This document shows, piece by piece, positions 19,802-31,800 of a stretch of DNA of 64,000 bases. Under the pieces are notes generated by a model that saw nothing but the letters and a program-made list of their open reading frames with translations, did not search any database and was not told where the DNA came from. The position numbers were made by a program, and so were the translations under genes. The stretch lies in assembly GCA_009746045.1 (NCBI GenBank), contig RPFO01000629.1, positions 243,501 through 307,500 on the forward strand, read 5' to 3'. This stretch comes from Mesostigma viride. Taxonomy: Eukaryota > Streptophyta > Mesostigmatophyceae > Mesostigmatales > Mesostigmataceae. Numbering within the stretch: position 1 is the first letter of the stretch; each line of letters starts with the position of its first letter.

Positions 19802-22800
19802 CTATTCATCATCATCGGCAAGGTAGCGAGCCCTCTTCCCTCTCCTCTGTCGGCGCTGCACTGGTGCCTCCTCCTCTTCCTCCTCCTCCATCAGTGGCGC
19901 CCCACCATCTTCCTCCTCTCCGCCCTCTTCTTCCACACCCTCCGTCTCTGGTTCATTGCCCTCATCAGTTGGCTCCCCATTGTCCTCCTCGTCCCCCTCC
20001 TCCCCCTCCTCCCCGTCCTCCCCCTCCTCCACCCCACTCGCATCCTGCCCCTCCTCCGCTTCCTCCTCCTCCGCGTCCTCCCCCCCGCCGCCATCCTCGT
20101 CCTCCTGCTCTTGCCGCCGCGCCTCGGCCTCGGCCTCGGCCCGGCGCCGCTTGGCCTTGGAGAGGATGCGGAAGTCGCGCGCGGTTGACCGGTGCGCGCG
20201 CCGCAGTAGGTTGACGCGCGCGGCCCGGCCCAGCAGCAGCAGCAGCTTCTCGCTTTCCTCCACCGCAAACACGAGATCGGGGATGAGCCGTGACTCACGC
20301 TTGAGGGCGGCCGCGCTGCGACGCTCGTCCGCCGCCGCACCCTGCCAAGATTGGGGGGGATGGCCCGCGGAAGAACCATCGGGGGAGAATGGGGGGGAGA
20401 GGCGAGAGCTCAAGCGTGATGGGGAGAACAGTGTGCGTGGGAGGTGGGGTGGGTGAGCCAGCTACAATATACATGCCACAGAGGCACATGGCACAACTGC
20501 ACTTGCCACCGCTATTGAGGACACTGACCTCTTCACAATTGTACACGCAGGAACAAGCAGCCACCACTTCTGGCGACAAACCAGCCATCACAAAAGAAAT
20601 GGAAGTGGAAGCCGTTGCGGACAGCCTAGTGGAGTGTGCGCTGGTCACATGGCCGCTGGCACCTGCCTTGGTTCTACCAGTGGCTGCGTGTGTGGTGTCT
20701 CCTGCTCACGTTGATCCCCTGTGGCACACCGTGTGCAGGCTAGCCGTGTAGCCCCACTTCACCCTTTCCCCTTAATAGAACAACATAATGCGGGGTGACC
20801 TGTGGCAGTTTTAGTAAGGCGCAACACAAACAAGCAAACGCTAGCAGCGTTTTCACTTGCATCCTGGCACCGTGTGGCGCCGACATATCAAGCGGCCCTG
20901 CGCCCGCTCATGTGCAGGGTGTGCCCCACACGCCCCCACTGGGGGCACCACCTGAGCCAACACACCCCGCGCAAGTCTGACTCGAGCCCGCATGTCCCAT
21001 GCAGGGCTTGGGTGGGAGTTTGCCAGCGGATGCACAAGGGCGTGTGTGGAGATGGGCAGGTGAGAGGGAGGGGAGCCGGAAGGCTCGAGGGGCCACCCCA
21101 ATGTGGGTCATCCCCAATGTGAGTCATCCCTTATGCGGGTCATCCCCAATGTGGGTCATCCCCGATGTGGGTCATCCCCAACGTGGGTCATCCCCAATGT
21201 GGGTCATCTGTTCCCCCAGTTAACACCCTCAAGGCTCCAGCCTGTCACCTGCCCCCCCCCCCCCCCAATTTCCCCCCCCCTCGCTGGCTCACCTCGTGGA
21301 GGGACAAGAAGCGGTAGACGGCCGGCGTGAGGCCGGAGCACACGCGGTGGACAAGTTTCTGGTAGCGTGGCGAGGGGGGGACCTGCCGCACGCCGCGCGG
21401 GGCGGTGAGGTACCGCGTGGCGGCGGACAGCACGCGGTAGGCCTTGACCAGCGCGCGCAGCAGGTGCTCCGCGGGGGGGCCTGACCATCACATTGGAGGC
21501 CACACAAAGCAAAGGGGGGGGGAGGGGGTAAAGAAAAGGGGTGGGTTTAGGGGGAGGACGGTGCACACAAAGGGGCAGTGTCAGATGTGGCAACACTCCT
21601 TGCTAGCGCTACAACGAGGGCCACCACATGGGGAATCGGACCAGGCCCTGATGGCGATGCCGCAGCCTCATGGCGGCAAGTTCACCACCGCCAGACCGTT
21701 GCCACTTATTGCCGTCGCCGTAGCGCTGCCACGACGTGATGGCCACATGAAGCAGCAGCAGTCGCCAGGATTCACCGTGCAGGTGTGGTGAGCCCTTGCC
21801 TTGCAATAGTGCAGGTGTGGTGAGCCCTTGCCTTGCAATAGTGCAGGTGTGGTGAGCCCTTGCCTTGCAATAGTGCAGGTGTGGTGAGCCCTTGCCTTGC
21901 AATAGTGCAGGTGTGGTGAGCCCTTGCCTTGCAATAGTGCAGGTGTGGTGAGCCCTTGCCTTGCAATAGTGCAGGTGTGGTGAGCCCTTGCCTTGCAATA
22001 GTGCAGGTGTGGTGAGCCCTTGCCTTGCAATAGTGCAGGTGTGGTGAGCCCTTGCCATGCAATAGTGCAGTATCCGCCAGCTCCTGCTCCCGCGTACCCC
22101 CGCCCCATCAACGATGTCGTGTCGTTGACATCTCGTAGCAGCTCCTGTGTCACCTGTACAAGGGAATTGGGCGCACCCCCTTCCAACATCCCCCCCACAT
22201 GTCCCTCGTGCATCCCCTACACACACATGTGGCTTTGGGGCCTTGCAGGCTAGCGTCAGGACGGGCACAACCATGGATTGCTCCGCGACCACGTATGGTG
22301 CCATAGTGACAACCCACCAAGCATACCATAGCGACCGCCCACCAAGTAGCCATAGTGACAACCCGCAGTGCCCACCCACCCCACCAAGCAGCCGTAGTGA
22401 CCACCCAGAGTGACCACCCACCCCACCGAGCAGCCGTAGTGACCACCCTGAGTGACCACCACCCAGAGTGACCACCCACCGAGCAGCCACAGTGACCACC
22501 CAGAAGGCCCACCACCCAGAGTGACCACCCAGAGTGACCAACACCCAGAGTGACCACCCACCGAGCAGCCACAGTGACCACCCAGAGTGCCCACCACCCA
22601 GAGTGACCACCCAGAGTGACCAACACCCAGAGTGACCACCCACCGAGCAGCCACAGTGACCACCCAGAAGGCCCACCACCCAGAGTGACCACCCAGAGTG
22701 ACCAACACCCAGAGTGACCACCCACCGAGCAGCGCGGTGGTCGTCATCGTGACCAGCAGCCGCACGCACGCGTCCACGCGCTCAAACAGCACCTCCTCCG

Positions 22801-25800
22801 CTCGCAAGCGCGCGCGCCCTGCCGCTGCCTGACGCTGGTGCTGCTGCCCCGTGGTAGCGGGTGTGCCCTGTGGCGCCTGCAGGGTGCTGGCCAGTGATTG
22901 CCGCAGGCGCCCCACCATCCACTCGCACTCGTCCAAGCAGCGCTCAGCCGTGGCCAGCACCACCAGCGACAGCGGCTGGGGTGGCGTGGGGGGTGGGGTG
23001 GGGGCAAGAAGAAGAGTGGGGGGGGGATTGGCCAATTTCAAAGTTGCACGTGCGCACACGTCAGTGGATGGCAGGGGAGGGCCAGCAAAAGTGGGCGGCC
23101 GCCACCCCCCATGGCTCCTGCGCGTAACAGAAGAGATGGCCTGCACAAGTGAAACAGAACACAGCGCTCGTGTGTGCAGGGAAAGCCGGCTGCATTCGGT
23201 GCGCGGCCAGAAGCCCCTGGCACGCGGGCTCCCCCCAGGGTGATGACAGGTGGTGCATTCTTGTCCACCCGTGGCAAAAGACGTGCGACGGGCATCTCCT
23301 GCCTCCAAGCCCACCCCATCCAATAGACTGCCAAACTTGCCATCATTGTAGCTTACCTCCAAGGGTTCAGCAAGTTGCTGTTGACCACCCTCCCTCCCAG
23401 CAGCAAGTGGACCCCATCTGCCTCATCAACCCACCGCAGCAGGGCAAGTTGGTCTCGCCGCCTTCATCCTGTCCCAAACCCTCCACAAGTACTCCCTTCT
23501 AGTCCCTTCCCACTGTCCCAGCCAAGGACGGCGCTGGCCCCCCTTCCCCCTCTCACCCCTGCAGTGAGCTAGTCCAGTTATGAGACGCTCTCACCTGTGC
23601 CGGTCGAGCAACACAGCCCTGTAGCTTGCACTGTACATACACCCACCACTCCCCACCTGCGCGGTGCGCTGGTCCAGCCCCTCTACACCGGACCCCTTGC
23701 CCAGCCCCCACCTGCGCGGTGCGCTGGTCCAGCCCCTCAACACCGGACCCCTTGCCCAGCCCCCACCTGCGCGGTGCGCTGGTCCAGCCCCTCAACACCG
23801 GACCCCTTGCCCAGCCCTCACCTGCACGGAACGCTGGTCGAGCAGCGCCACCCGTTCAGACACGGCCGGCAGCTCGTCCATGTCGGCATCTGCGTCGGCC
23901 AGCGAGCCAAGCAGCAGCTGCATCTCCCCCGCCATCAGCGAAGCGTGCGCCAGCAACGCGCCGCCTCCGCCGTTGGTCGCCGCGTCTGCCACACTGGGGG
24001 GCAGGTCGTCGCATGCGGCACCGAGGGAGGCCAGGTCCCCCGCCCCTGCCAGCAGCGCATGGGTGAGGGAGAGGAGCGCGCAGGCGACCGAGGGGGAAGG
24101 GATGGACCGCTGCGCGCAGGACGCCGCCGCCCAGCTGGCGTGGGGGGTGACGGTTTCGGGTGCCAGCAGTGGCGCGAGCTGATGCAGCATGCCCAGCAGG
24201 ACCTGCGTTGTGTGTGGGGGGGAGAGCAAAGGGTGAGCGGTGGTTGTAGTTGTGGGCGACCATCCGATGGGGGGGCCTAGCGTCGGGATAGGCCAGCAAA
24301 GGATGAGCATGCACAGGGTTCGCTTAGCGAGGGTGGAGGCATGCCATCAGGTGCCCACCCAGGGCAAGTGGGCGTGCACACGGGTGAGCAGCCATGCGCA
24401 AACGCAACAACAGGCACGGGGCATGGGACGGGAGCCCACCGTCGTGTGTGGGCATGGCTGCGTCCCGCGTCTTGCCGCTCCCCACATTCATGCGTGCCCC
24501 TCAAATTCATGCGCCCCGTGCTGCCATGAGCAGGGCGTTGGAGTCTGGGGGATCACCCATACTGGGCGCGAGCAGTGTCACGGTAGCCTAGTGCGCAGCT
24601 CAAGCTATTTCCTGCAAAAGATGATCGCACACTCCGGGTATGCGACGCCACATATATGCGATTCCACAATGCGTGGCATGCGACATGGGGCCATGGCGGG
24701 TTGTGCGGCTCCAAACGCGAGGGCATTCGGCACGGTGCACTTGTCACGCAACCAGCGACTAGCAGGCAGCCAGGAAACATACGGGCCCCTAAGTAAACCC
24801 CCCGCACCCCTCACCCCCGCCTCCCTCATCACCCCTTTGCCACCACCCCTCACCTCCGCCTCCCTCATCACCCCCTTGCCACCACCCCTCACCCCTGCCT
24901 CCCTCTTCATCCCCTTGCCACCACCCCTCACCTCCGCCTCCCTCATCATCCCCTTGTCGAGCGCCATATCCGTCATGGCCTCCAAGCGCGTCGCGGCCGT
25001 GTTAAGGATGGCGTCCGGGCCCCTATTGGCCGCAGAAGAGCCGCCAGCATGCCCCTGCGCTGCACCCACCGAGTCCCCTTTGCTGACGTCGCGTGCCGCC
25101 ACATCCTGAAGGGGTATGGGCACCAGGACAGACAGACGTGACTATAAGCGTAGACAATAGATAGATATAGACACACGTAACAACTGAAGCGGGATTCATT
25201 AAGCTCGTCAATCCACGGGTGGGCGGTTACATCGCTCCTTGGTGATGATCCCCTTGCACACACGATCACGGCATTACCCAAGCAACCCTCCATCCACCCA
25301 TACAGAGCCAGTACTCCTTCCCCTTTGCCCCCTCCCCCCCTCCTCACATCTCCTTCGACAGTGACGTCCATCAGCAGCGTCGCGACGCCGTCCCTGCCAC
25401 TCGCCATGTGCAGCATCTGGGAGAGCGCGTGCAGGGCCAGCGCGGCACAGGCCTCGGCGCCTGCCCCCCCCCCATCCCTCTGGACGCCCTTTTTCTTGCC
25501 TGTCACAGCACCCCCCCCGGCCCTTGCGGCCTGCAGCGCGGCCTGCCCCACGCGCATGAGCGGTGTGGCCAGCAGCGGCCAGCATCGCTCCTCGTCCAGC
25601 ACAACACGCATGTACGCGTTAACCGCGTTGAGGGGGCTGCCCTCGCCATCGCCGACGCCGCACCCATCGCGCCCGTTGATGGCGTTGGGCAGCAGTGCGA
25701 GCAGCAGCCGTTGCCGCTGGCTCGAGTCACACTGCGACAGGTCGCGGGCACGCAGCACGGCGGAGGCGGATGCCAGCGCGAAGCAGCGCAGGGTGTCGTC

Positions 25801-28800
25801 CACGAGGGGAGGAACTGCCTGGCTGCCTGTGGCCTGGTGGGTTCCGGGCCATGGAGGGGGAGGCAAGAGGGGAAGGGGGCGGACAGGGGAGGAGAATGGA
25901 AAAGAATAGGGGGCCAACAAGACATCATGCAGCGCAAGGGGCAAGAAGGAAAAATGGAAGCGACATGGACAAGGGGGGTGATGATGGAAGGCATCAATGG
26001 CAAGGCGACCGATCTCGCGTGCATCTCGTGTTCTCGCCTGCATCCATGGGGGGCGGCCAGGTTCCAGAGGTCGCCGCGCAACATGCAAGTCATGGCACAT
26101 GCCCTCCGTGAGCATGGGCAGAGCCCTCAATGGCTCACGCACGCATGGTGGGGCAGCGCGGACCCACATCACTTCCTTGGTGTGGGTACCCGAGTGCAGG
26201 GGGGAGAAGCGATGCAGCCAGACACAAAGCAGAGGCCCCTCATCAGAAACCCATTATAATGGCCTCATGAACCATTAACACACATCACGCAGGTAGAGGA
26301 GGTGGCCCACATGTACGGCTTGTCTGGTTTTTCAACCACCCCAAACAAGGCAAGCGACTGGTTACATGACAAAAGACAGGCAGGTAGGGACAGGGGTGAT
26401 CGCTGGTAGGGCCGCGGGCGGGGTACGTGATGGCAGTACGTGCAGGCCGTGCGTGGGCCGGCTGATGCCGCTGAGCTGGGATGATCCCCATCCGAGCGAA
26501 ACGTGGGCGACATATGCTGCCTTGATCACCCGTGGGGGACGCACCTGCGTTGCCTGGCTGGCACCCGGCCGTGCTGGCGCCTGCGTCTCGTCTTGCGACG
26601 CCCCTGCCACGTAGTCACCCAACGCGGCGGGGCGCTGTGACGTGGCGCCACCCCCATCGCCATTGCTGGACACCCCCTCTGCCTCCACAAAGGACGCAGG
26701 TAGATGGCCCAGCAGCCACGCGACGCAGTGGGGGCTGGTCCTCTTGAAGAAGAAGTCCACGTCGATCGCGTGCTCTGAGGTGGGGATCCTGGGGCCCTGA
26801 GGTGCGGCTCCCGCCTGGGAGCTCCCTGCCTCGCCATCGCCCCCCTTCTTGTTTCCCCCCTTGCCTTTGGCGGCAGCTTGCAGCCCTGCCTTGGCCTTGC
26901 CGGGGCGCGGGGCGGGCGGCCGCATCTTGCCGTCCTCCTGCACACCTCGCCTCGCTCCGCTGCCACCACCCGCGGCGGTGTAGGGAAGGCCTCCATAGCC
27001 CGCGGCCACCAGCCGGTTGACCCCCGCATGCAGCGCCACCAGCTTCTTGGCGCGAACAAGGAATGCGGCTTCTTCAGCTTCTGGCAGGTGCCTGTGGCAT
27101 GGGGTGGGATGGTGCGTGGATGCAAGCAGGGATGGGCATGCATGTCAGCAAAGGGGCAAGTATTCGTCACTGTGGTGGTGGTTCTAGAGAACATAGGCAT
27201 AGTTATGCTCCTATTCAAATACTAGGAGTAAGTGTATATTGGTGCCTTACATCCCACACAGCGTGGCAGCCATGCCTACCTGTCAGGGTGCTGCGCGGCT
27301 GCCGCCGACCTCTCCACGGCCAGGCCATTGAGGAGCACCTCCAGCGTCCCCACCACGATGCTGGCGCGCGCGATGTTGGCGGTGCCCTCCAGCGTGATGG
27401 GGGACAGGTCGGTCGACTTGTCCAGCTCAAACGCTGAGGGGGTGGGTGTTGACGGGGGTGTCACAAATCACAATTGAGGCAGCCAATGGAAGGCACTTTG
27501 TGAGGAACATACCATGAGATGTGAGAAAGGCGCCATGAGTGGTGAGCATTATCACACCATGGGCTCCGCTGCAAACATGCACAAATGGCTGGGGGAGAAA
27601 AGTTGCAACATGCGCAGCCCTCAGTGGCAGCTGAACCAGCACAGCCCTCATTGGTTCTGTGGTTTTTGAAAACTAGAATAGATCATCCTGGACACCTACA
27701 TGGCTGGCCATGAGCCAAACCTGCCACCACTTCTTATATTCCTAAACACCGTATGGACATATTTGGGAGCACGACAGGCAGCAGCGCGTCCCTGAGACAC
27801 TCGCATGGAACATGGGACAACCCAAGGCAGCGGCTTGGTGGGGAGGAAAGTCTTTCCCGTGCGCCCTCACACAGCATTGCCTTGGCTGGTAAGTGCCAGG
27901 TGCTGCGACTCGTAGCACCCATCTGTGGGGAACACTCATACCCTGCATTACATGGTTGCAGCACTTGCACTTGAGATGCAATCTAGGCCGTGTAAACGCC
28001 AAGCTTACGAGCGGGCTTGCATGTGATTGGGGGATGCCAGCAGGTCTGGCTGCCATGTAGGCCAACGGCGTATGGTGCAAGGGCCGATGGCACGGATATT
28101 GCCAACGCATGTTGACTTTAAAGTGAAAAAAAGCCACTGCCAAGTTGATGATGAGCGAAACCCCCTTTATCATGTCAGTGACGACCACACTGAGAAACAC
28201 AGCATGTTTCCCTCCCCTCTTCCCTCCCCATCCCTGGACTGCGATACCTTGGCCTGCCGCCCTCCCGTCCTTACCCGCCAGCGAGCACTCTGCCATGCGC
28301 TTCTCCAGGCGCGCGACCAAGGAGCCTAGCTCTCGCGCGGCCGCACCCGTGTCGAACGCCAGCCGTTGGCCCCCACCCAGACCCATGTCCAGACCGATGC
28401 TGTCGGTGCGCAGCGAGTCGGACCACCCGCGCGTCCGGTCCTCGCTGGCATGAGATAAGGGGTGGCTGCCGCCCCCTGCTAGGTGTGCCCCTCGTTGCAG
28501 GTCCAGGCACTGCCGTATGGCGGACAGCAGCGCCGGTAACGGCTCCGTCACCTGCAAACGACGCGGCAGGCATGCTGTCACGGTGTACCAAGTTAGCCGA
28601 CAGGCAGCGTCTAACGCTGAAACGTTGGCTGACTATTGCACCCTTAAGGCAGAGTGGGCTGCCCCCCCTCTAGGTGACCCGCCTCGCGGTGGTCTCCTTT
28701 GCCAGTGCAGCTGCTTGCCCTAGGAAATGGCCATCGCACGCTAGACCGATCCGTGGAAGACATCGGGTGCAAGCATGCCGACCAAACGGGCCGAGCTATA

Positions 28801-31800
28801 CCCTCGTAAGAGAGAGATGCCGAAGTAGGCGGAGGTGGCTCCTGGGTGGTTGTCTCCTTGTCATGATTGAGGGGGTAGCCCCTAATGGGAGGATTGTACG
28901 ACTCTTCTTGATGTGGCCCACAACCACAGCTCAAGGCATTGCGCCTAATTGCAGTAAACAAAGAAGATGGTCTATGAGTCACCTTTTATATTCACCGCTA
29001 CCCGCGGCGTATCTCACGCAACAGGTGGGCTACACATACGATGCAAAGAAACTGGGGGCGTAGAAATAGGTATGCCTGCCGCAAATACTAGCGTTTTTCA
29101 AGAACCTTTTCAAGACTATGCACGCGTTCAGCCTGCATGTGCACTCCACTGTTTCCCCTTTACCCCTCTATAGAACCTAGAACCTCTCTCCTTTCCTTGC
29201 CTTACCCACGATCTCACGACTCCCACTTATTCCCACATGTGCTCGGCCCCACCGCTCAAGGGAGAGCTCACGCACCTGCACGTAGCCATCGTTGGCGGTG
29301 GATGTGCAGCTGCCCAGCTTGAGGGGGCAGCGCGGCCCTGGCTGCGAGGAGGCCTGCAGCAAAACGGAATATTGAGATAATTTACAGGCTCGTTATAGGC
29401 CACGCGCTTGCACGCGGATATGAATGACATGAAAGCTAGCACTTGTTGACGCCAGCAGCCATAGAACCAGGGACTTGTATAGTGAAGCAGAGCCTGTAAC
29501 TTCCGACCGATGAAATGCCCGTTCCACCAGAGAGAAACTGACGGACGGCAACTAGCCTGTTTTGGTACGGGGCGAGGGGTGAAGATCCGAACACTCGGAA
29601 CGCAAGATACCTGCCCAAGAGCAACGTTTCCTTGCCATCAGCAGAGGGCCACGGCCGCGTCTCAGCACCTCACCCCCATGTGCCGTCCTCACCTGTTCTG
29701 GTTCCAGGAACTTGAGCACGTGGGAGTGCAGCAGGTCGAACACCGGGGTGGCGGCTGCTGCGTCTGCCAGCATAAGCCCATAGAGGCCGCGGTAGAGCGT
29801 CTCCTTCACCTCCGCCTGCTCAAGGTGGTTACAAGGAAACAACAGGCGGGCCACTCTGGTGGGTGCGTGAGACGCGAGGTGCTGTGGGAAAGGTGCTGTG
29901 GGAAGGGTGCCATGGAAAAGACATTTAAGGGCAGAAATAGAAGCCCTTAAGCAATTCCCATTATGAAGGCCTTTTTTTTTTTTTGGTTTGTTCCCTACTA
30001 GATAAGGCGACAAAGTGCCACCTGGGCATGTCCCGTGAAATATCCACCACGCATCCAGTCATCATTTCCATGCACGCTTTCCATGAACCACCATAGACAC
30101 AGGCGCGCTGTGGCCGGGAGAACCACATACGGCCAGCATCCTTTGCCAAGCAACCAGGGGAGGGAGATCGCCCCATGCGCCACATGTCGCGTGGATGGCA
30201 CGCCAGCCCTGACACACATCCAAACATAAACACCCAGCCAAGCCCACACACAAGCTGCTTTGCCTCCATGCACCATCCTTACTCCCTCCCTGCACCAACC
30301 CCTCCCTACTGGGGCTGCTTCGCCTCCACGCACCCTCCCTACTCCCTCCCTGCACCCACCCCTCCTTGTCCCCACCTGCTGCGACAGACATCGCCGCAGC
30401 GCCGCCATGAGCTCATGCACCAGCGAGCGGCCGTGGGACAAGGGGTGCCCGCGCTGGTCCTCCCGCTGCGACTGGCTGGGCCCCGCGCCCGCGTGTATCT
30501 GGCTGCTGCTGGCCTCGCTCTCCCCACGGTCCTCGCATCGACGCCGCGCCGCCATCACCATCAGCAGCAGCAGGCCACGCACTGCCAGCACACGCGCGGG
30601 GGCTGATGTGTGGAACAGGGCCTTGCGCAGGACCAGCACGACGTGGTCCTGCCATGACAGGTGGCAGCAAAAGGGGGGGAGGACATGGCAAAAGGGGGAG
30701 GAGGGGCCAAGAAGGGAAAAGGAGGAGGGGAGGGCGAATGAAGGGCACGCATGGGGAGGACAAGGGGTGGAAGATGGTGGCGGGGTTCACGGTGGCATCG
30801 TAGCGTGGTAGGGCAGCGAGATGTGATAAGAAGAGCCCTGCCACACTGGCCGCCGCAGGGTCTCGGAGCACCCCATGGTGGTTGCTGGCGAGCCTTGGTA
30901 TCGGCGATCACAAAGACAGGGAAGTGGGCTGCCGCGCACCATACATGGTTCGCTTGACGGGACGCACGGCCACTGTGCACCTACTAGGCACGCTTGCAGT
31001 GGAACATGGGCCAAGCAGGACACACGCGCGGTGCCAGCGCGAGGGCAGGGAGACGAGACCATTCCCTCCCCAGCCCTTACCACTGCCAATGATGTGCCTT
31101 GCTGCCATAAGGCAGATGTTTGCCAGCGTAGCGTTGTGGGTGGGGGAAATGCTGATGCCTGGCTGCCGTGTGCGTGCTGGTCCCTTTGCTTCCACCCAAA
31201 TAGGGACGGGAAATGCACTTGCTTTGGCACATCGCTGACTCAAATGCAACCGGTGCGAGCCAGGCAGTGTGGGGCATGACAGCTGTCAAGGGTCAGGACG
31301 GCTCGTCTCGGCGGTGAGTGGTGGGCAGACACGACTTAGTTGAACGCGCTGCTCCACTTGTTTGCACGCCGAGGAGACACAGCGGCACACGCGGTGCAGG
31401 CCCATAGTCTACTTGCCTAGTTGCGCGCAGCCACAGCCCCGAGGGGAGATAAGCGATCACGAAATGAAGTTGGCGACGCGAGGGCTAGGAAAAAAGAGTG
31501 CAAAGGGGAGAGGTAGCGGACGCACCTGGAAGTCGGGCCGCTGGTAGATGACGTCCCTGAGGGCGATCAGGAACGCCTCCGCCAGCACGGGGGGCATGTG
31601 CGAGAGGTAGTCCAGGGAGTCCTTCAGCTTGGGCAGGTGCTCCTCCAGGGACCGACCAGGGAGCATCTGCAACGAGCGGGCGAGCACCCTGCATGATCAA
31701 CACCAATGCCAGCCGGCAGACATGCAGAACCGTAGGGTAAGGAGAAGATGTGCACGTCTGGCTGGGTCAGGTCTTGACGCAAGCTCGTGACTTGTACTCT

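Noticed and set aside
20389-20751. Plus-strand ORFs opposite FANCI exon 18 and its acidic tail
   Set aside because: Shadows of the Glu-rich C-terminus, giving Ser/Pro or Leu/Pro low complexity.
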